55,928 nt of DNA from Shewanella sp. KT0246 (GCF_019654955.1 NZ_BPEV01000032.1:1-55928); one strand, 5' to 3'; positions 1-8,230 are shown, counted from the stretch's first letter. Numbers and translations: made by a program. Notes: a model not told the origin generated them from the letters alone.

Positions 1-118
1 ATAGCGTCTACTAGGCCGATAAATAACAGCTGGCGTCTATAATTTTTTTCGCAAACGATTGATTTTAAATACACAAAATTTTAATCGAAAAAAAAATCAA
101 ATTAGTTGTATCTTTTTT

Positions 119-146
119 GAACTATTTTCTCAGGTGACAGTCTTAT
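119..146 (+). promoter_or_regulatory. sigma-E-like promoter of RNA unit 0
   Basis: GAACTA at 119-124 and TCTTAT at 141-146 are separated by exactly 16 bases. This resembles the RpoE consensus (GAACTT, 16 bases, TCTGA). An A-rich tract lies just upstream. The four downstream RNA units have the same element at the same spacing, which is why I call it despite the weaker -10. The start of transcription would be near 152. Confidence 0.55.
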
Positions 147-151
147 TTAGT

Positions 152-252
152 AAGACAGTGTGATTTCACTTTCATCATCTCCCTGGGACTTCTAGCGCGG
201 TCCCCTTGATCTCAAAGTGGATCGATAGGCAATCATTTGATTGCCTTTTTTT
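152..252 (+). ncRNA. short MicA-like sRNA, unit 0 of a five-unit array
   Basis: This is a predicted RNA of about 100 nt. It starts just after the sigma-E-like promoter and ends at an intrinsic terminator whose hairpin (AGGCAATC, loop, GATTGCCT, 227-246) is followed by a run of T. About 20 nt from the 5' end is TCATCATCTCCC (172-183). It is followed by a hairpin GGGAC-UUCUAGCGCG-GUCCC (185-204). From memory, E. coli MicA also has UCAUCAUCCC about 20 nt from its 5' end, is sigma-E dependent and represses ompA by covering its ribosome-binding site. The resemblance is in motif, position and promoter class, not over the whole sequence. There is no credible ORF. The identity as an sRNA is inferred. 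Confidence 0.6.
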
Positions 253-468
253 ATGGCTGTTTTTCTTTTGCTATCACGTTTTATCATTCCCTTTGGAAAC
301 ATGGATTACTAGGACATCCACCGTTTTAGCGTATTTAATGCAGGCAAGCCATTTGGTTATTTTTCTCAGAGATGGGAATTAGCATCATTGATTTAGCCGT
401 TATGACGGGCTTAGAGACACCAGCTTAATAGGAAATTAAATAAATTTGATCTTTTTTATAAAAAATTT

Positions 469-496
469 GAACCTTTCTGAAAAGCGTGACTCTGAG
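469..496 (+). promoter_or_regulatory. sigma-E-like promoter of RNA unit 1
   Basis: GAACCT at 469-474 and TCTGAG at 491-496 are 16 bases apart. This is the best consensus match of the five units, because the -10 contains the full TCTGA. An AT-rich tract precedes it. The start of transcription is expected near 502. Confidence 0.65.
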
Positions 497-501
497 TAAT
501 G

Positions 502-749
502 TAGCAAGTTGATAATGTCGATTTACTTTAAAACGAATAACCCCTTCATCACGGTTTATTCAAAGTTAATAAACATATCAACATGGTCTCATCAACCAAT
601 GCTAATCGAATTAGTTTTAAGACTTTTTCTTTGTTTTAAAGTTTCATCATCATCCCCCACATTTGGGAACGTATCGATAAGCTAGCGCAACTTTGATACA
701 TGTCCCGCAAGAGATACTTCTGGCAACCCGTTGGGTTGCCATTTTTTTT
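502..749 (+). ncRNA. long array sRNA, unit 1
   Basis: This is a predicted RNA of about 248 nt. The 5' part begins with GTAGCAAGTTGATAATG, followed later by CCCTTCATCACGG, both shared with units 2 to 4. The 3' part carries TCATCATCATCCCCC (644-658). After it comes a hairpin closed by GGGAAC and GTCCC (665-706), with inner stem GTATC/GATAC and the loop sequence GCTAGCGC. The terminator is GGCAACCC and GGGTTGCC (722-740) with a run of eight T. Unit 1 shares its inner stem and the GCAAG variant with unit 3. No ORF of note lies inside. Whether the whole 248 nt or a processed 3' piece of about 110 nt is the active form cannot be told from sequence. Confidence 0.6.
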
Positions 750-1121
750 GCGTTCGATTTATCGTAAATCAGTCTCTGCCATTTTGGTAAAACGCCAAGC
801 TGCTCTTCCTGTAAAAAGCTAAGCTGATTTTAAAGTTACAGTGCCAAAGGTGAATATCAGAAACAGAAACGGACAACGACTGCATAGCAATCTATTGATA
901 GCTGAGAGATGGCGATGTGAAAGTAGATGCTATCGAAAAAGCGTTTACAGAAGTGTGACAAAAAATGAAAAGAAATAATCAACAGCAGCTTGAAGAGCTG
1001 ATTACAAACGAGTTGACTCACAAGCCGTTAAAAAAGCCTATTCAATGATAAGAACAAACGACTTTTCAAAAAGCTCTTTTTAAAATAATGACTAAAAATT
1101 AAATTTTTTATCGAGCACATT
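750..1121. other. spacer between RNA units 1 and 2
   Basis: This stretch of 372 bases has no convincing gene. A 27-codon reading frame (965-1048, plus strand, MKRNNQQQLEELI then TNELTHKPLKKPIQ) lies here. It has no clear ribosome-binding site and no recognised family. Just before it, another frame is open for about 18 codons and ends at a TGA. They may be remnants of a decayed gene or chance. Confidence 0.3.
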
Positions 1122-1149
1122 GAACCTTTCTAAACAATGATACTCATAG
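1122..1149 (+). promoter_or_regulatory. sigma-E-like promoter of RNA unit 2
   Basis: GAACCT at 1122-1127 and TCATAG at 1144-1149 are separated by 16 bases. An AT-rich tract lies upstream. The start of transcription is expected near 1155. Confidence 0.6.
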
Positions 1150-1154
1150 TAACT

Positions 1155-1401
1155 GTAGCGAGTTGATAATGATTTAAACGACTTACTGTTTACAGTAAAT
1201 CAAGACATTATCTAAGGTTAACTAGCCCTTCATCACGGCAACTTAATTATCGCTAAAAGAATTAGTTTAAAACGGTTTTATTGTTTTTCATTAATTGTTC
1301 ATCATCATCCCCCTTATTTGGGAACGAGTTAATACGCTAGCGCATTATTAGCCATGTCCCGCAGAGATACTTCTGGCAACCCTTTGGGTTGCCATTTTTT
1401 T
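1155..1401 (+). ncRNA. long array sRNA, unit 2
   Basis: This is a predicted RNA of about 247 nt. In the 5' part, AGTTGATAATG can pair with CATTATC and a later AACT, enclosing a small TTACTG/CAGTAA hairpin. The 3' part has TCATCATCATCCCCC (1299-1313), then GGGAAC and GTCCC enclosing a stem GUUAAUA/UAUUAGC around the CGCUAGCGC loop. The terminator is GGCAACCC/GGGTTGCC (1375-1393) followed by seven T. It is closest to unit 4. Its inner stem differs in sequence from units 1 and 3 but still pairs, which supports RNA function. Confidence 0.6.
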
Positions 1402-1540
1402 GAGTTCAATTTCGATATTTCACTTACGCTTAACTTCAGTCACAGTTAACTTTAGCCCCGCTCAAGCTTAGATACAGCCATGCTCATAGCCACACTCAAA
1501 AAATAAATTGAAAAAAAGATCATTTTTTATCGATCTGATT

Positions 1541-1568
1541 GAACCTTTTATAAGGTGGATACTCATAG
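1541..1568 (+). promoter_or_regulatory. sigma-E-like promoter of RNA unit 3
   Basis: GAACCT at 1541-1546 and TCATAG at 1563-1568 are 16 bases apart. Upstream is an A/T block (AAAAAAAGATCATTTTTTAT) that is nearly identical in front of unit 4. The start of transcription is expected near 1574. Confidence 0.6.
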
Positions 1569-1573
1569 TAACT

Positions 1574-1825
1574 GTAGCAAGTTGATAATGTTTAAATGAC
1601 TTACCGTTTTTGACTGTATCTCATTACAATTTCAACGGTTAACTTGCCCTTCATCACGGCAAACTAATCATCGCTAACCGAATTAGTTTTAGACTTTTTC
1701 ATTGTGTTTCCTGTAAACGTTCATCATCATCCCCCCTATTTGGGAACGTATCGATAAGCTAGCGCAACTTTGATACATGTCCCGCAGAGATACTTCTGGC
1801 AACCCATTGGGTTGCCATTTTTTTT
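1574..1825 (+). ncRNA. long array sRNA, unit 3
   Basis: This is a predicted RNA of about 250 nt. It begins with the shared GTAGCAAGTTGATAATG block and has CCCTTCATCACGG in the middle. It carries TCATCATCATCCCCCC (1721-1736) and the same GTATC/GATAC inner stem and GCTAGCGC loop as unit 1. The terminator GGCAACCC/GGGTTGCC (1798-1816) is followed by eight T. The tract is preceded by CG, so it gives the longest unbroken complementarity (10 nt) to the porin start region at 10.2 kb. Confidence 0.6.
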
Positions 1826-2093
1826 ACCTCCCACTCATGCAACTCAAACTTAAATACATAATATCTGTATAGCCATAAGCGCAATCTCGGACGTTTATGA
1901 ATAAGCTTGAACGACTTTAAAAACAAGAAAGTTGAGGGTTGAGGGTTGAGGGCTAAGAGTGAATTGATGAAGAGATATAGCTAAAACCGTCACTTAAATC
2001 ATTTAGTACGGCATAAATTAGCTTAGGAGAAAGTATTAGTATTAAACTGAATAAATAAATCGAAAAAAAAGATCATTTTTTATCGAATCGATT
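1826..2093. other. spacer between RNA units 3 and 4
   Basis: No gene is visible. A heptamer GGTTGAG is repeated three times in tandem near 1934-1953. The right end is AT-rich and leads into the promoter of unit 4. Confidence 0.3.
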
Positions 2094-2121
2094 GAACCTT
2101 TTCCAAGGTAGGTACTCATAG
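2094..2121 (+). promoter_or_regulatory. sigma-E-like promoter of RNA unit 4
   Basis: GAACCT at 2094-2099 and TCATAG at 2116-2121 are 16 bases apart, as in the other units. The start of transcription is expected near 2127. Confidence 0.6.
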
Positions 2122-2126
2122 TAACT

Positions 2127-2371
2127 GTAGCGAGTTGATAATGACTTAAACGACTTACTGTTTCAGTGAATCAAAACATTATCTAAAGTTAACTAGCCCT
2201 TCATCACGGCAACTTAATTATCGCTTAAAGAATTAGTTTAAAGCGTTTTGTAGTTTTTCATTAATTGTTCATCATCATCCCCCTTATTTGGGAACGAGTT
2301 AATACGCTAGCGCATTATTAGCCATGTCCCGCAGAGATACTTCTGGCAACCCATTGGGTTGCCATTTTTTT
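2127..2371 (+). ncRNA. long array sRNA, unit 4
   Basis: This is a predicted RNA of about 245 nt and a near copy of unit 2. It has TCATCATCATCCCCC (2269-2283), the GUUAAUA/UAUUAGC inner stem with the CGCUAGCGC loop, and the terminator GGCAACCC/GGGTTGCC (2345-2363) with seven T. It ends about 50 bases before the stop of the convergent aminopeptidase gene. No protein-coding potential is seen. Confidence 0.6.
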
Positions 2372-2422
2372 ATCTTTAAATTTGCTAGTACCATTAAATT
2401 AACCACTACTAGTGATTTAAAT

Positions 2423-4204
2423 TCAATCTTTAAATATCAGGTCTAACTGCACTTGTAGTGAAGGATGGTAGCCAGCTCTAGCTTGCTCAAAAATTGTTGT
2501 TGCTTGAGTTCGGTAACCCGCTATTAGTAGTTCGCTATAAAGAGGCTTAACAAACTTAGCTCGGCCAATATTGGTGAGAAATTCTGCTACTTTTGGTAAC
2601 ACGATTTCATATTGATTTTTGATCGCAACTCTAAACCAATCACATGCGAGTTCAGCGTTTTGGCTGTTAGTAAAATCAAATGCCATATCAAGATCTTTTA
2701 ATTGCACTTGGCTTAAGGTAAAAGGCAGTTGAGTGATGAAATATTGCCAATGATGTACTCGCCAGTTCGTCACGTTAAGCTTCGCGGCATTGACTCCCTC
2801 ACCAAACTGCTTCAAAGCAAATTTTACCTTATCAAGACTGGTTGAAGTTGGCCCAATAAACCACTCAGGTAACCCCTCACCATAAACCCAAATCATTAAC
2901 TCTGACTCGCTGATTACTGAACTATGTTGGGTGAGTAACGTTTGCTTTGCATACTTAACGAAGTCTTCCGTGGTAATTGCTTCAAATTTGAAATGCTCAA
3001 CATAATCAAATAAAAACTTATCGAAAGCTTCGCGACCTAACCGCGACTCTAATTCATGGACAAACATCGATGCTTTATCGTAAGTAAATCGATTAAATGA
3101 GTCGTTGGCATCTTGATCTTGTACATTAGCTGGAAGAGTTTGCGACGCTAATGGCATTGACTGCATTTCTTCTTGTAGGCGCCCATACTCAATCACCCAT
3201 TCAAGTTCTGCCTGCTCTTTGCCATATATTTTCTCAACTAACCGATTAGTAAAATAAGTGGTAAAACCTTCATTAAGCCATAAATCGCGCCAAGTGGCAT
3301 TACTGACTAAATTACCCGTCCAAGAATGAGCGAGTTCGTGAGCAACGGTCGACACTAAGCTTTTATCACCAGCAATTAAAGTTGGTGTTATAAAGGCTAA
3401 TCGCGGGTTCTCCATTCCGCCAAATGGGAAACTTGGTGGCAATACAATCATATCGTAACGTCCCCATGGGTAAGGCCCAAGTAAAGACTCTGCAGCTACA
3501 ATCATTGATTCAGTATCTTCAAATTCTTTGAGCGCTTTTTCAAGCATCGCTGGCTCTGTGTAAATTGCGCAGCGCTCGCTCACTTCACCATAGGCAAGAT
3601 CGCCTACCGCAAGTGCGAGCAAATGCGTTGGAATCGGCTTCTCCATTTCAAAGTTAAACAAACCATCTCGCGGCATTTCAGCAGAATTGGCGGCACTCAT
3701 CACCGCCCTCAACCCGTTATTAACTTTAATTGACGCACTGAAAGTAATTCTGGCTTTCGGAGTGTCTTGTAGCGGGATCCAACTGCGAGCATTTACAGGC
3801 TGAGATTGACTAAACAAATAAGGAGACTGTTTTCCTAAGGTTTGTGCTGGTGTTAACCACTGTAACCCTTGTGCATCCTTGGAGGTATAATAGTTAACTA
3901 CAACCTCAGTGAGCTCACTACCAACTTCAATTATGATCATTTCGCCCTGAAGTTCATTAACATGCTGCTGGGTAAATTCAAGCTGACGGCCACTTGTATC
4001 AGTGATACTAGCAATGTTTAAGCGGCGACCATCCAAAATTAATTGAGTTGAAGTGGTAATGCGGTTAAACAATAGATTAACTGAACCTTGTAGCTGCTGT
4101 TTATCAAAGTCTACGTCTAAGGTAAGTGCCATATGATGCACTTTCATTTCGTTAGTATTCGCTAAAGAATGGTAATCGGTATTGAAATCAAATTGTTCAG
4201 CCAC
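2423..4204 (-). CDS. M1 family zinc aminopeptidase
   Basis: This is a cytosolic metallo-aminopeptidase that removes N-terminal residues from peptides. The M1 signature is complete: the substrate-binding GGMEN motif at about residues 262-266, then HELAH at 289-293 with the third zinc ligand Glu at 312 in WLNEGFTTYF. An N-terminal beta-rich domain (about 20-200) and a helical C-terminal domain match the leukotriene-A4-hydrolase branch, whose usual length is close to 600 residues. No signal peptide is seen. Translation starts at GTG with AAGGA a few bases upstream. The gene is monocistronic in appearance: the pstS terminator lies upstream and it converges on the sRNA array. The physiological substrate is unknown. 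Confidence 0.9.
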   Translation of the reverse strand: MAEQFDFNTDYHSLANTNEMKVHHMALTLDVDFDKQQLQGSVNLLFNRITTSTQLILDGRRLNIASITDTSGRQLEFTQQHVNELQGEMIIIEVGSELTEVVVNYYTSKDAQGLQWLTPAQTLGKQSPYLFSQSQPVNARSWIPLQDTPKARITFSASIKVNNGLRAVMSAANSAEMPRDGLFNFEMEKPIPTHLLALAVGDLAYGEVSERCAIYTEPAMLEKALKEFEDTESMIVAAESLLGPYPWGRYDMIVLPPSFPFGGMENPRLAFITPTLIAGDKSLVSTVAHELAHSWTGNLVSNATWRDLWLNEGFTTYFTNRLVEKIYGKEQAELEWVIEYGRLQEEMQSMPLASQTLPANVQDQDANDSFNRFTYDKASMFVHELESRLGREAFDKFLFDYVEHFKFEAITTEDFVKYAKQTLLTQHSSVISESELMIWVYGEGLPEWFIGPTSTSLDKVKFALKQFGEGVNAAKLNVTNWRVHHWQYFITQLPFTLSQVQLKDLDMAFDFTNSQNAELACDWFRVAIKNQYEIVLPKVAEFLTNIGRAKFVKPLYSELLIAGYRTQATTIFEQARAGYHPSLQVQLDLIFKD

Positions 4205-4291
4205 AACAGTTCCTTATAAGTATTATTCTGCTGCTATTTTAGCTTAATATCTTGGCTTCATCGAGTGTAAGCTTGAGTGGATTTCAGACAC

Positions 4292-4315
4292 AAAAAAGCC
4301 TCACGAATGAGGCTT
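4292..4315 (-). terminator. intrinsic terminator after pstS
   Basis: The hairpin AAGCCTCA-CGAA-TGAGGCTT at 4296-4315 is followed on the minus strand by six T. It lies 40 bases past the pstS stop. Confidence 0.85.
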
Positions 4316-4354
4316 AATAAATCAGATAAATCTAGGCTTTTATCACTTCAGTAA

Positions 4355-5326
4355 TTAAAGCTTGATACCTGCTTTTTCTAGGTCTTTAGCAACTACACTG
4401 CGTGGTAGTGGTACATAACCGTCTTTTTCTACAATTTGCTGACCTTGCTTAGATAACACGTAACGGATGAACTCGCGATCCATTGGTGATAAATCTTTGT
4501 TAGGGTGCTTATTGATGTAAACGTATAGGTAACGTGATAATGGGTAAGTACCATTCGCAGCGTTAGCAGCTGTTGCATCAATATATTTAGTGCCTTTCTT
4601 AGAAATAGCTACCGCTTTAACACCTGCAGTCTTGTAACCGATTCCAGAGTAACCGATAGCGTTAAGGCCTTGAGAAACAGACTGAACTACTGACGCAGAA
4701 CCTGGTTGCTCATTAACGTTTGCTTTGAAGTCACCTTTACAAAGTGCTTTCTTTTTGAAGTAACCGTAAGTACCAGATACTGAGTTACGACCGTATAACT
4801 GAATGTCTTTCTTAGACCAGTTTCCCTCTAGCCCAACATCAGCCCAGCGAGTAACGTCATCGCCACCACATTTTTTAGTAGACGAGAAAATTGCATCGAT
4901 TTGTTCGATGCTTAAACCTTCAATTGGGTTATCTTTATGTACGAAAACCGCTAATGCATCGATTGCTACACGAATTGCCGTTGGTTGGTAACCGTAATGC
5001 TTTTCAAATGCTTCAATTTCGTTAGGCTTCATTTGACGGCTCATAGGACCGAATTGTGAAGTACCTTCAGTCAAAGCCGGTGGTGCAGTAGAAGAACCAG
5101 CAGCTTGAATTTGGATATTTACATTAGGGTAAATGTGTTTGAAATCTTCAGCCCATAACGTCATCATGTTTGCTAACGTGTCTGAACCAACTGATGACAA
5201 GTTACCTGAAACACCACTTGTCTTTTCATATACAGGTAATGTTTTATCAATTGCTGCCATCGATGTTGCTGAAAAAACACCAGCTGCTGCAAAGGCGATA
5301 GTGCCAACTAGCTGTTTAAGTTTCAT
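4355..5326 (-). CDS. pstS: periplasmic phosphate-binding protein PstS
   Basis: This is the solute-binding subunit of the high-affinity phosphate ABC importer. A signal peptide ([19 protein letters not shown], cleavage after SMA) precedes a PBP-like domain. The phosphate-binding segments [17 protein letters not shown] and [10 protein letters not shown] are present. The length of 323 is normal for the shorter marine PstS type. The start codon has GGAG eight bases upstream. pstCAB are not adjacent. The gene sits near phoR and phoB with tandem Pho boxes in front of it and its own terminator, so it is very probably a phosphate-starvation gene read as a single transcript. Confidence 0.93.
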   Translation of the reverse strand: MKLKQLVGTIAFAAAGVFSATSMAAIDKTLPVYEKTSGVSGNLSSVGSDTLANMMTLWAEDFKHIYPNVNIQIQAAGSSTAPPALTEGTSQFGPMSRQMKPNEIEAFEKHYGYQPTAIRVAIDALAVFVHKDNPIEGLSIEQIDAIFSSTKKCGGDDVTRWADVGLEGNWSKKDIQLYGRNSVSGTYGYFKKKALCKGDFKANVNEQPGSASVVQSVSQGLNAIGYSGIGYKTAGVKAVAISKKGTKYIDATAANAANGTYPLSRYLYVYINKHPNKDLSPMDREFIRYVLSKQGQQIVEKDGYVPLPRSVVAKDLEKAGIKL

Positions 5327-5386
5327 TGTAATGCTCCGGTATTATTAGCGTTGTTATTTAAGACACGCTCAGTATCAATCGCTTCA

Positions 5387-5426
5387 ATGACAAGTCTATG
5401 ACTAATATGTGACAGTTGTATGACAA
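5387..5426 (-). promoter_or_regulatory. tandem Pho boxes upstream of pstS
   Basis: Read on the minus strand, TTGTCATACAACTGTCAC (5409-5426) matches the PhoB box consensus (CTGTCATAAATCTGTCAC) closely. A second, weaker box TAGTCATAGACTTGTCAT (5387-5404) follows 22 bases on, which is the usual register for two PhoB dimers. Both lie 60-100 bases before the pstS start in the orientation of transcription. Confidence 0.8.
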
Positions 5427-5583
5427 TCAACATTTTAAACAATTAAGAAACAAACCCACCAAACGCTGTGACACATAACAAAAAGCAAATTAAATCAGAC
5501 AAATAACCCTACTTGACACAGTAAAAAACATAGAACATATAGTGGCATAACCACAAAACCATGACAGCTAGTTTTCGTTTAAA

Positions 5584-6528
5584 TTAAAACCTACGGCCGA
5601 AACCTACAATGACATGCTGCCAATTTAAGAAACCGTATTCAGCATAAAAATTCCATTCATTCTTAGGGCCAAAGTCATAATTGACACTAAAAGACATGTT
5701 TTTAGTTTCTTTTTTAGCAAGGTCTATATCAAACTTTACCTCTTCCATCAAAGGTTCAAGCTCTGTCCCAATAAAGGAGTAATCACCTGTCACATTCTGA
5801 TTAACACTCTGATGGCTAAATGCTAAAAACCAAGCAAGTTTATCACTGCCGACATCAAAACGTTGCCCGACCCTAATTGAAGCAAGTTTGGTTTTAATAA
5901 CACTGTCAGTGGTATCTGTATGGGCTTTTACTATCGCCCCAACCGCCATAATAATTACCGGTGTATCACCGATTAACGGATCGATTTGCCCAGCAAGCAC
6001 TGTACCGATCCCATAATTTTTAGCAGTGTATTCAATAGGGATAGGCAAAACGATGCCATTACAGGCCTCGTCACAAGGTAAACCTTCAACATTATCAAGT
6101 TTAGCCTTGATGTTTTTACTGCCTTCAGTATATCCAAGCAAACCATAAACATTCCAAAATGGTAGTATCCATGCATCAATTTTTAGCTGTACACTTCTGT
6201 CAGTACCAGTAATGCTGACATCCTCCGCTGGTACGACATAGTCGTTTGGCCCTCTAAAGCCTAAAAGTCCACCATCGACCTGAACTTGAAAGTCATTTAC
6301 CGCGATATAGTCAGCGTCAATATTGTTATAAAAAAGGCTTACCCCCACAGGAATGGGTAGCTCATGACCGCGCTCTGTAGCTTTATCGGCCATTAATGGT
6401 AAACCACTCCAATGAACCGGTTTAGTTTGTTGTTCTACCAGTTCTTTGACATCATTTTCAGCCCAAGAAGACAAACTAATAGTAATGAGTAGTATAAAAC
6501 CACTTATGTTTCGAGAGTAATTAGCCAT
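5584..6528 (-). CDS. predicted outer-membrane beta-barrel protein, function unknown
   Basis: I do not recognise a named family. An N-terminal signal peptide (about residues 1-23, ending SSWA) is followed by long stretches of alternating hydrophobic and polar residues. The C-terminus ends in an aromatic residue (VGFGRRF), as outer-membrane beta barrels do. Cysteines near 150 (LPCDEACNG) could form a loop disulfide. The gene lies between pstS and phoR and may belong to the phosphate response, but I find no Pho box in front of it. Instead, three 18-bp direct repeats lie 45-98 bases upstream. The start is the ATG after TCTCGGATAT, with only a weak ribosome-binding site. Confidence 0.7.
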   Translation of the reverse strand: MANYSRNISGFILLITISLSSWAENDVKELVEQQTKPVHWSGLPLMADKATERGHELPIPVGVSLFYNNIDADYIAVNDFQVQVDGGLLGFRGPNDYVVPAEDVSITGTDRSVQLKIDAWILPFWNVYGLLGYTEGSKNIKAKLDNVEGLPCDEACNGIVLPIPIEYTAKNYGIGTVLAGQIDPLIGDTPVIIMAVGAIVKAHTDTTDSVIKTKLASIRVGQRFDVGSDKLAWFLAFSHQSVNQNVTGDYSFIGTELEPLMEEVKFDIDLAKKETKNMSFSVNYDFGPKNEWNFYAEYGFLNWQHVIVGFGRRF

Positions 6529-6572
6529 ATATCCGAGACCATAATGAAAGTGAAAGAAGGTCAGGTTTAGAA

Positions 6573-6626
6573 ACTGACTTATAGTAGAGTAGCAGTCTTA
6601 TATAGAGGAGCTGTCTTATCTAGAGG
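6573..6626 (-). promoter_or_regulatory. three 18-bp direct repeats upstream of the outer-membrane protein gene
   Basis: Three adjacent 18-mers at 6573-6590, 6591-6608 and 6609-6626 read on the plus strand as actgacttatagtagagt, agcagtcttatatagagg and agctgtcttatctagagg. The second and third match at 16 of 18 positions; the first is weaker. The exact 18-base phase suggests a regulator-binding site, but no known consensus fits. Confidence 0.5.
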
Positions 6627-6744
6627 AATAACCTTGATACATATTGTAAAACATATTAATTAAACTGGAGAAGTACTTAAGCAATCATTAAATCAAGGAT
6701 GTTAAGCCCATCACACCGAACAGGGCTGAAATATTCCACCCAAC

Positions 6745-6777
6745 AAAAAAGCCAACCCAATGAAATTGAATTGACTT
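6745..6777 (-). terminator. intrinsic terminator after phoR
   Basis: As minus-strand RNA, 13 bases on each side (6749-6777) pair completely if G-U pairs are allowed, followed by six U. On the plus strand the same bases would mismatch, which fixes the orientation. Confidence 0.75.
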
Positions 6778-6816
6778 TGTTAATAGAACTTTCACGCAAA
6801 CGTTTTACATCTTATT

Positions 6817-8115
6817 TTAGCTTTTTTTTACCACTAAATGGGTTGGAATGATAAAGCTAAAACAACTGCCCTTTTCAAGCTCACTGCTGATGCTTAATTC
6901 ACTGTAGTGATGGTTCAACGCATGCTTAACAATCGCTAAACCTAAGCCACTACCACCAGTTTTACTTGAACGGGCATTATCAACTCGATAAAAGCGCTCT
7001 GTCAGTCTATTAATATGCTGCGGCGCAATACCAAGACCAGTATCTGTCACACTAAACCTAGCCCCAGTCGATACGGTTTCCCATCTTATTGAAATTTTGC
7101 CACCAGGTTCTGTATAGCGAATAGCGTTAGAAATTAAGTTGGTACACGCGCTGCGAAGCTGCACTTCATTACCATGACAATCTAAGTTATCTTCAGCATA
7201 AAAGCTGAGCTCGTACTGATCTAATGCTAATGCTGATGCTTCATCTTTTAAGATATCAAGCATCACTCGCATATTAATGGTTTGTTCAAGGTCGATGTCA
7301 GCACCATCTTCAATACGAGATAAAGCAAGTAGTTGCTCTACCATTGATTGCATGCGCCGAGTTTGCTGCTGCATTAGGTTCAATGGTTTGTGATTCATGC
7401 TGTCTGGCTCTTCCATACTTTGCATGATCTCTAAGTAACCTTGAATCACAGTTAGCGGCGTTTTAAGTTCATGAGAGACATTTGCCACAAACTCTTTACG
7501 CATGCCTTCTAGCTGATTAATTCGAGTAACATCTCTTGCAATAAGCAGTAACTGCCTATCACCGTAACTCATCAAGCGAATTTCTAATAACCGTTGTTCA
7601 GAAACTGGAGACGCAAGTTCAAGTGGCTCTTTAAACTCGCCTTTTTTTAGATAATCAGAAAAGTCTGGATGGCGAATTAGATTATCTATTCGCTGACCAT
7701 TATCCTGCGGCCAAACGAAACCTAAAATCAACTGTGCTAGTTTATTACACCAAAGAATATTGTGCTCAGAATCGAGAACCACAGCAGCATCAGGAAGCGC
7801 TTCAGCACCTTGTCTAAACCGGCTGAGCAGTGACGCTAATTGGCCTACACGACGACGGTTTTTTCCCTGAAGGCGATAGATACCGTTAAAGATCCCTTCC
7901 CAGCTGCCAGTACCTTGAGGCGGAGTTAACTTTCTATCTTTCCAAAGCCAGAAATTGAGACGACTTATTTGACGATAATGCCAACCTAAAAGTAAAACAC
8001 TGCCAACAATAATGGCAAAAGAGACTTGCTCAATGATAACGCCGATGAGAGCAAAAACTAGCAGTATTCCAACGAGGCGTAGGAGCAACCGGGATCCTGA
8101 ATAAGATCGAAACAT
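6817..8115 (-). CDS. phoR: phosphate regulon sensor histidine kinase PhoR
   Basis: This membrane sensor kinase phosphorylates PhoB when phosphate is scarce. Two hydrophobic segments lie at about residues 10-27 and 31-45. They are followed by a basic linker, a PAS domain (about 97-200), HisKA with the phosphate-accepting His215 in FVANVSHELKTPL, and an HATPase domain with the N box NLISNAIRY and the G boxes DTGLGIA and GGSGLGLAIVKHAL. The length of 432 is typical. It lies downstream of phoB in the same direction, but with an unusually long gap of 218 bases containing a terminator-like inverted repeat. Confidence 0.95.
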   Translation of the reverse strand: MFRSYSGSRLLLRLVGILLVFALIGVIIEQVSFAIIVGSVLLLGWHYRQISRLNFWLWKDRKLTPPQGTGSWEGIFNGIYRLQGKNRRRVGQLASLLSRFRQGAEALPDAAVVLDSEHNILWCNKLAQLILGFVWPQDNGQRIDNLIRHPDFSDYLKKGEFKEPLELASPVSEQRLLEIRLMSYGDRQLLLIARDVTRINQLEGMRKEFVANVSHELKTPLTVIQGYLEIMQSMEEPDSMNHKPLNLMQQQTRRMQSMVEQLLALSRIEDGADIDLEQTINMRVMLDILKDEASALALDQYELSFYAEDNLDCHGNEVQLRSACTNLISNAIRYTEPGGKISIRWETVSTGARFSVTDTGLGIAPQHINRLTERFYRVDNARSSKTGGSGLGLAIVKHALNHHYSELSISSELEKGSCFSFIIPTHLVVKKS

Positions 8116-8230
8116 AAGCGGCCTAATAATTAATGAAAATAATCTCTTAGCGGATATTTAACTAATTGTCGGTAGAAATAATGGCTCACAAGATAGCTTA
8201 AAATGATGACACTGACTATAGCCGACTGTT

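Noticed and set aside
1..2400. The array as Csr-type (CsrB/C) or Qrr RNAs.
   Set aside because: There are few GGA loops, so no CsrA-sponge pattern, and no sigma-54 promoter or Qrr core.
4803..5348. Plus-strand frames over pstS.
   Set aside because: They are shadows of pstS, which has clear domains and a signal peptide.
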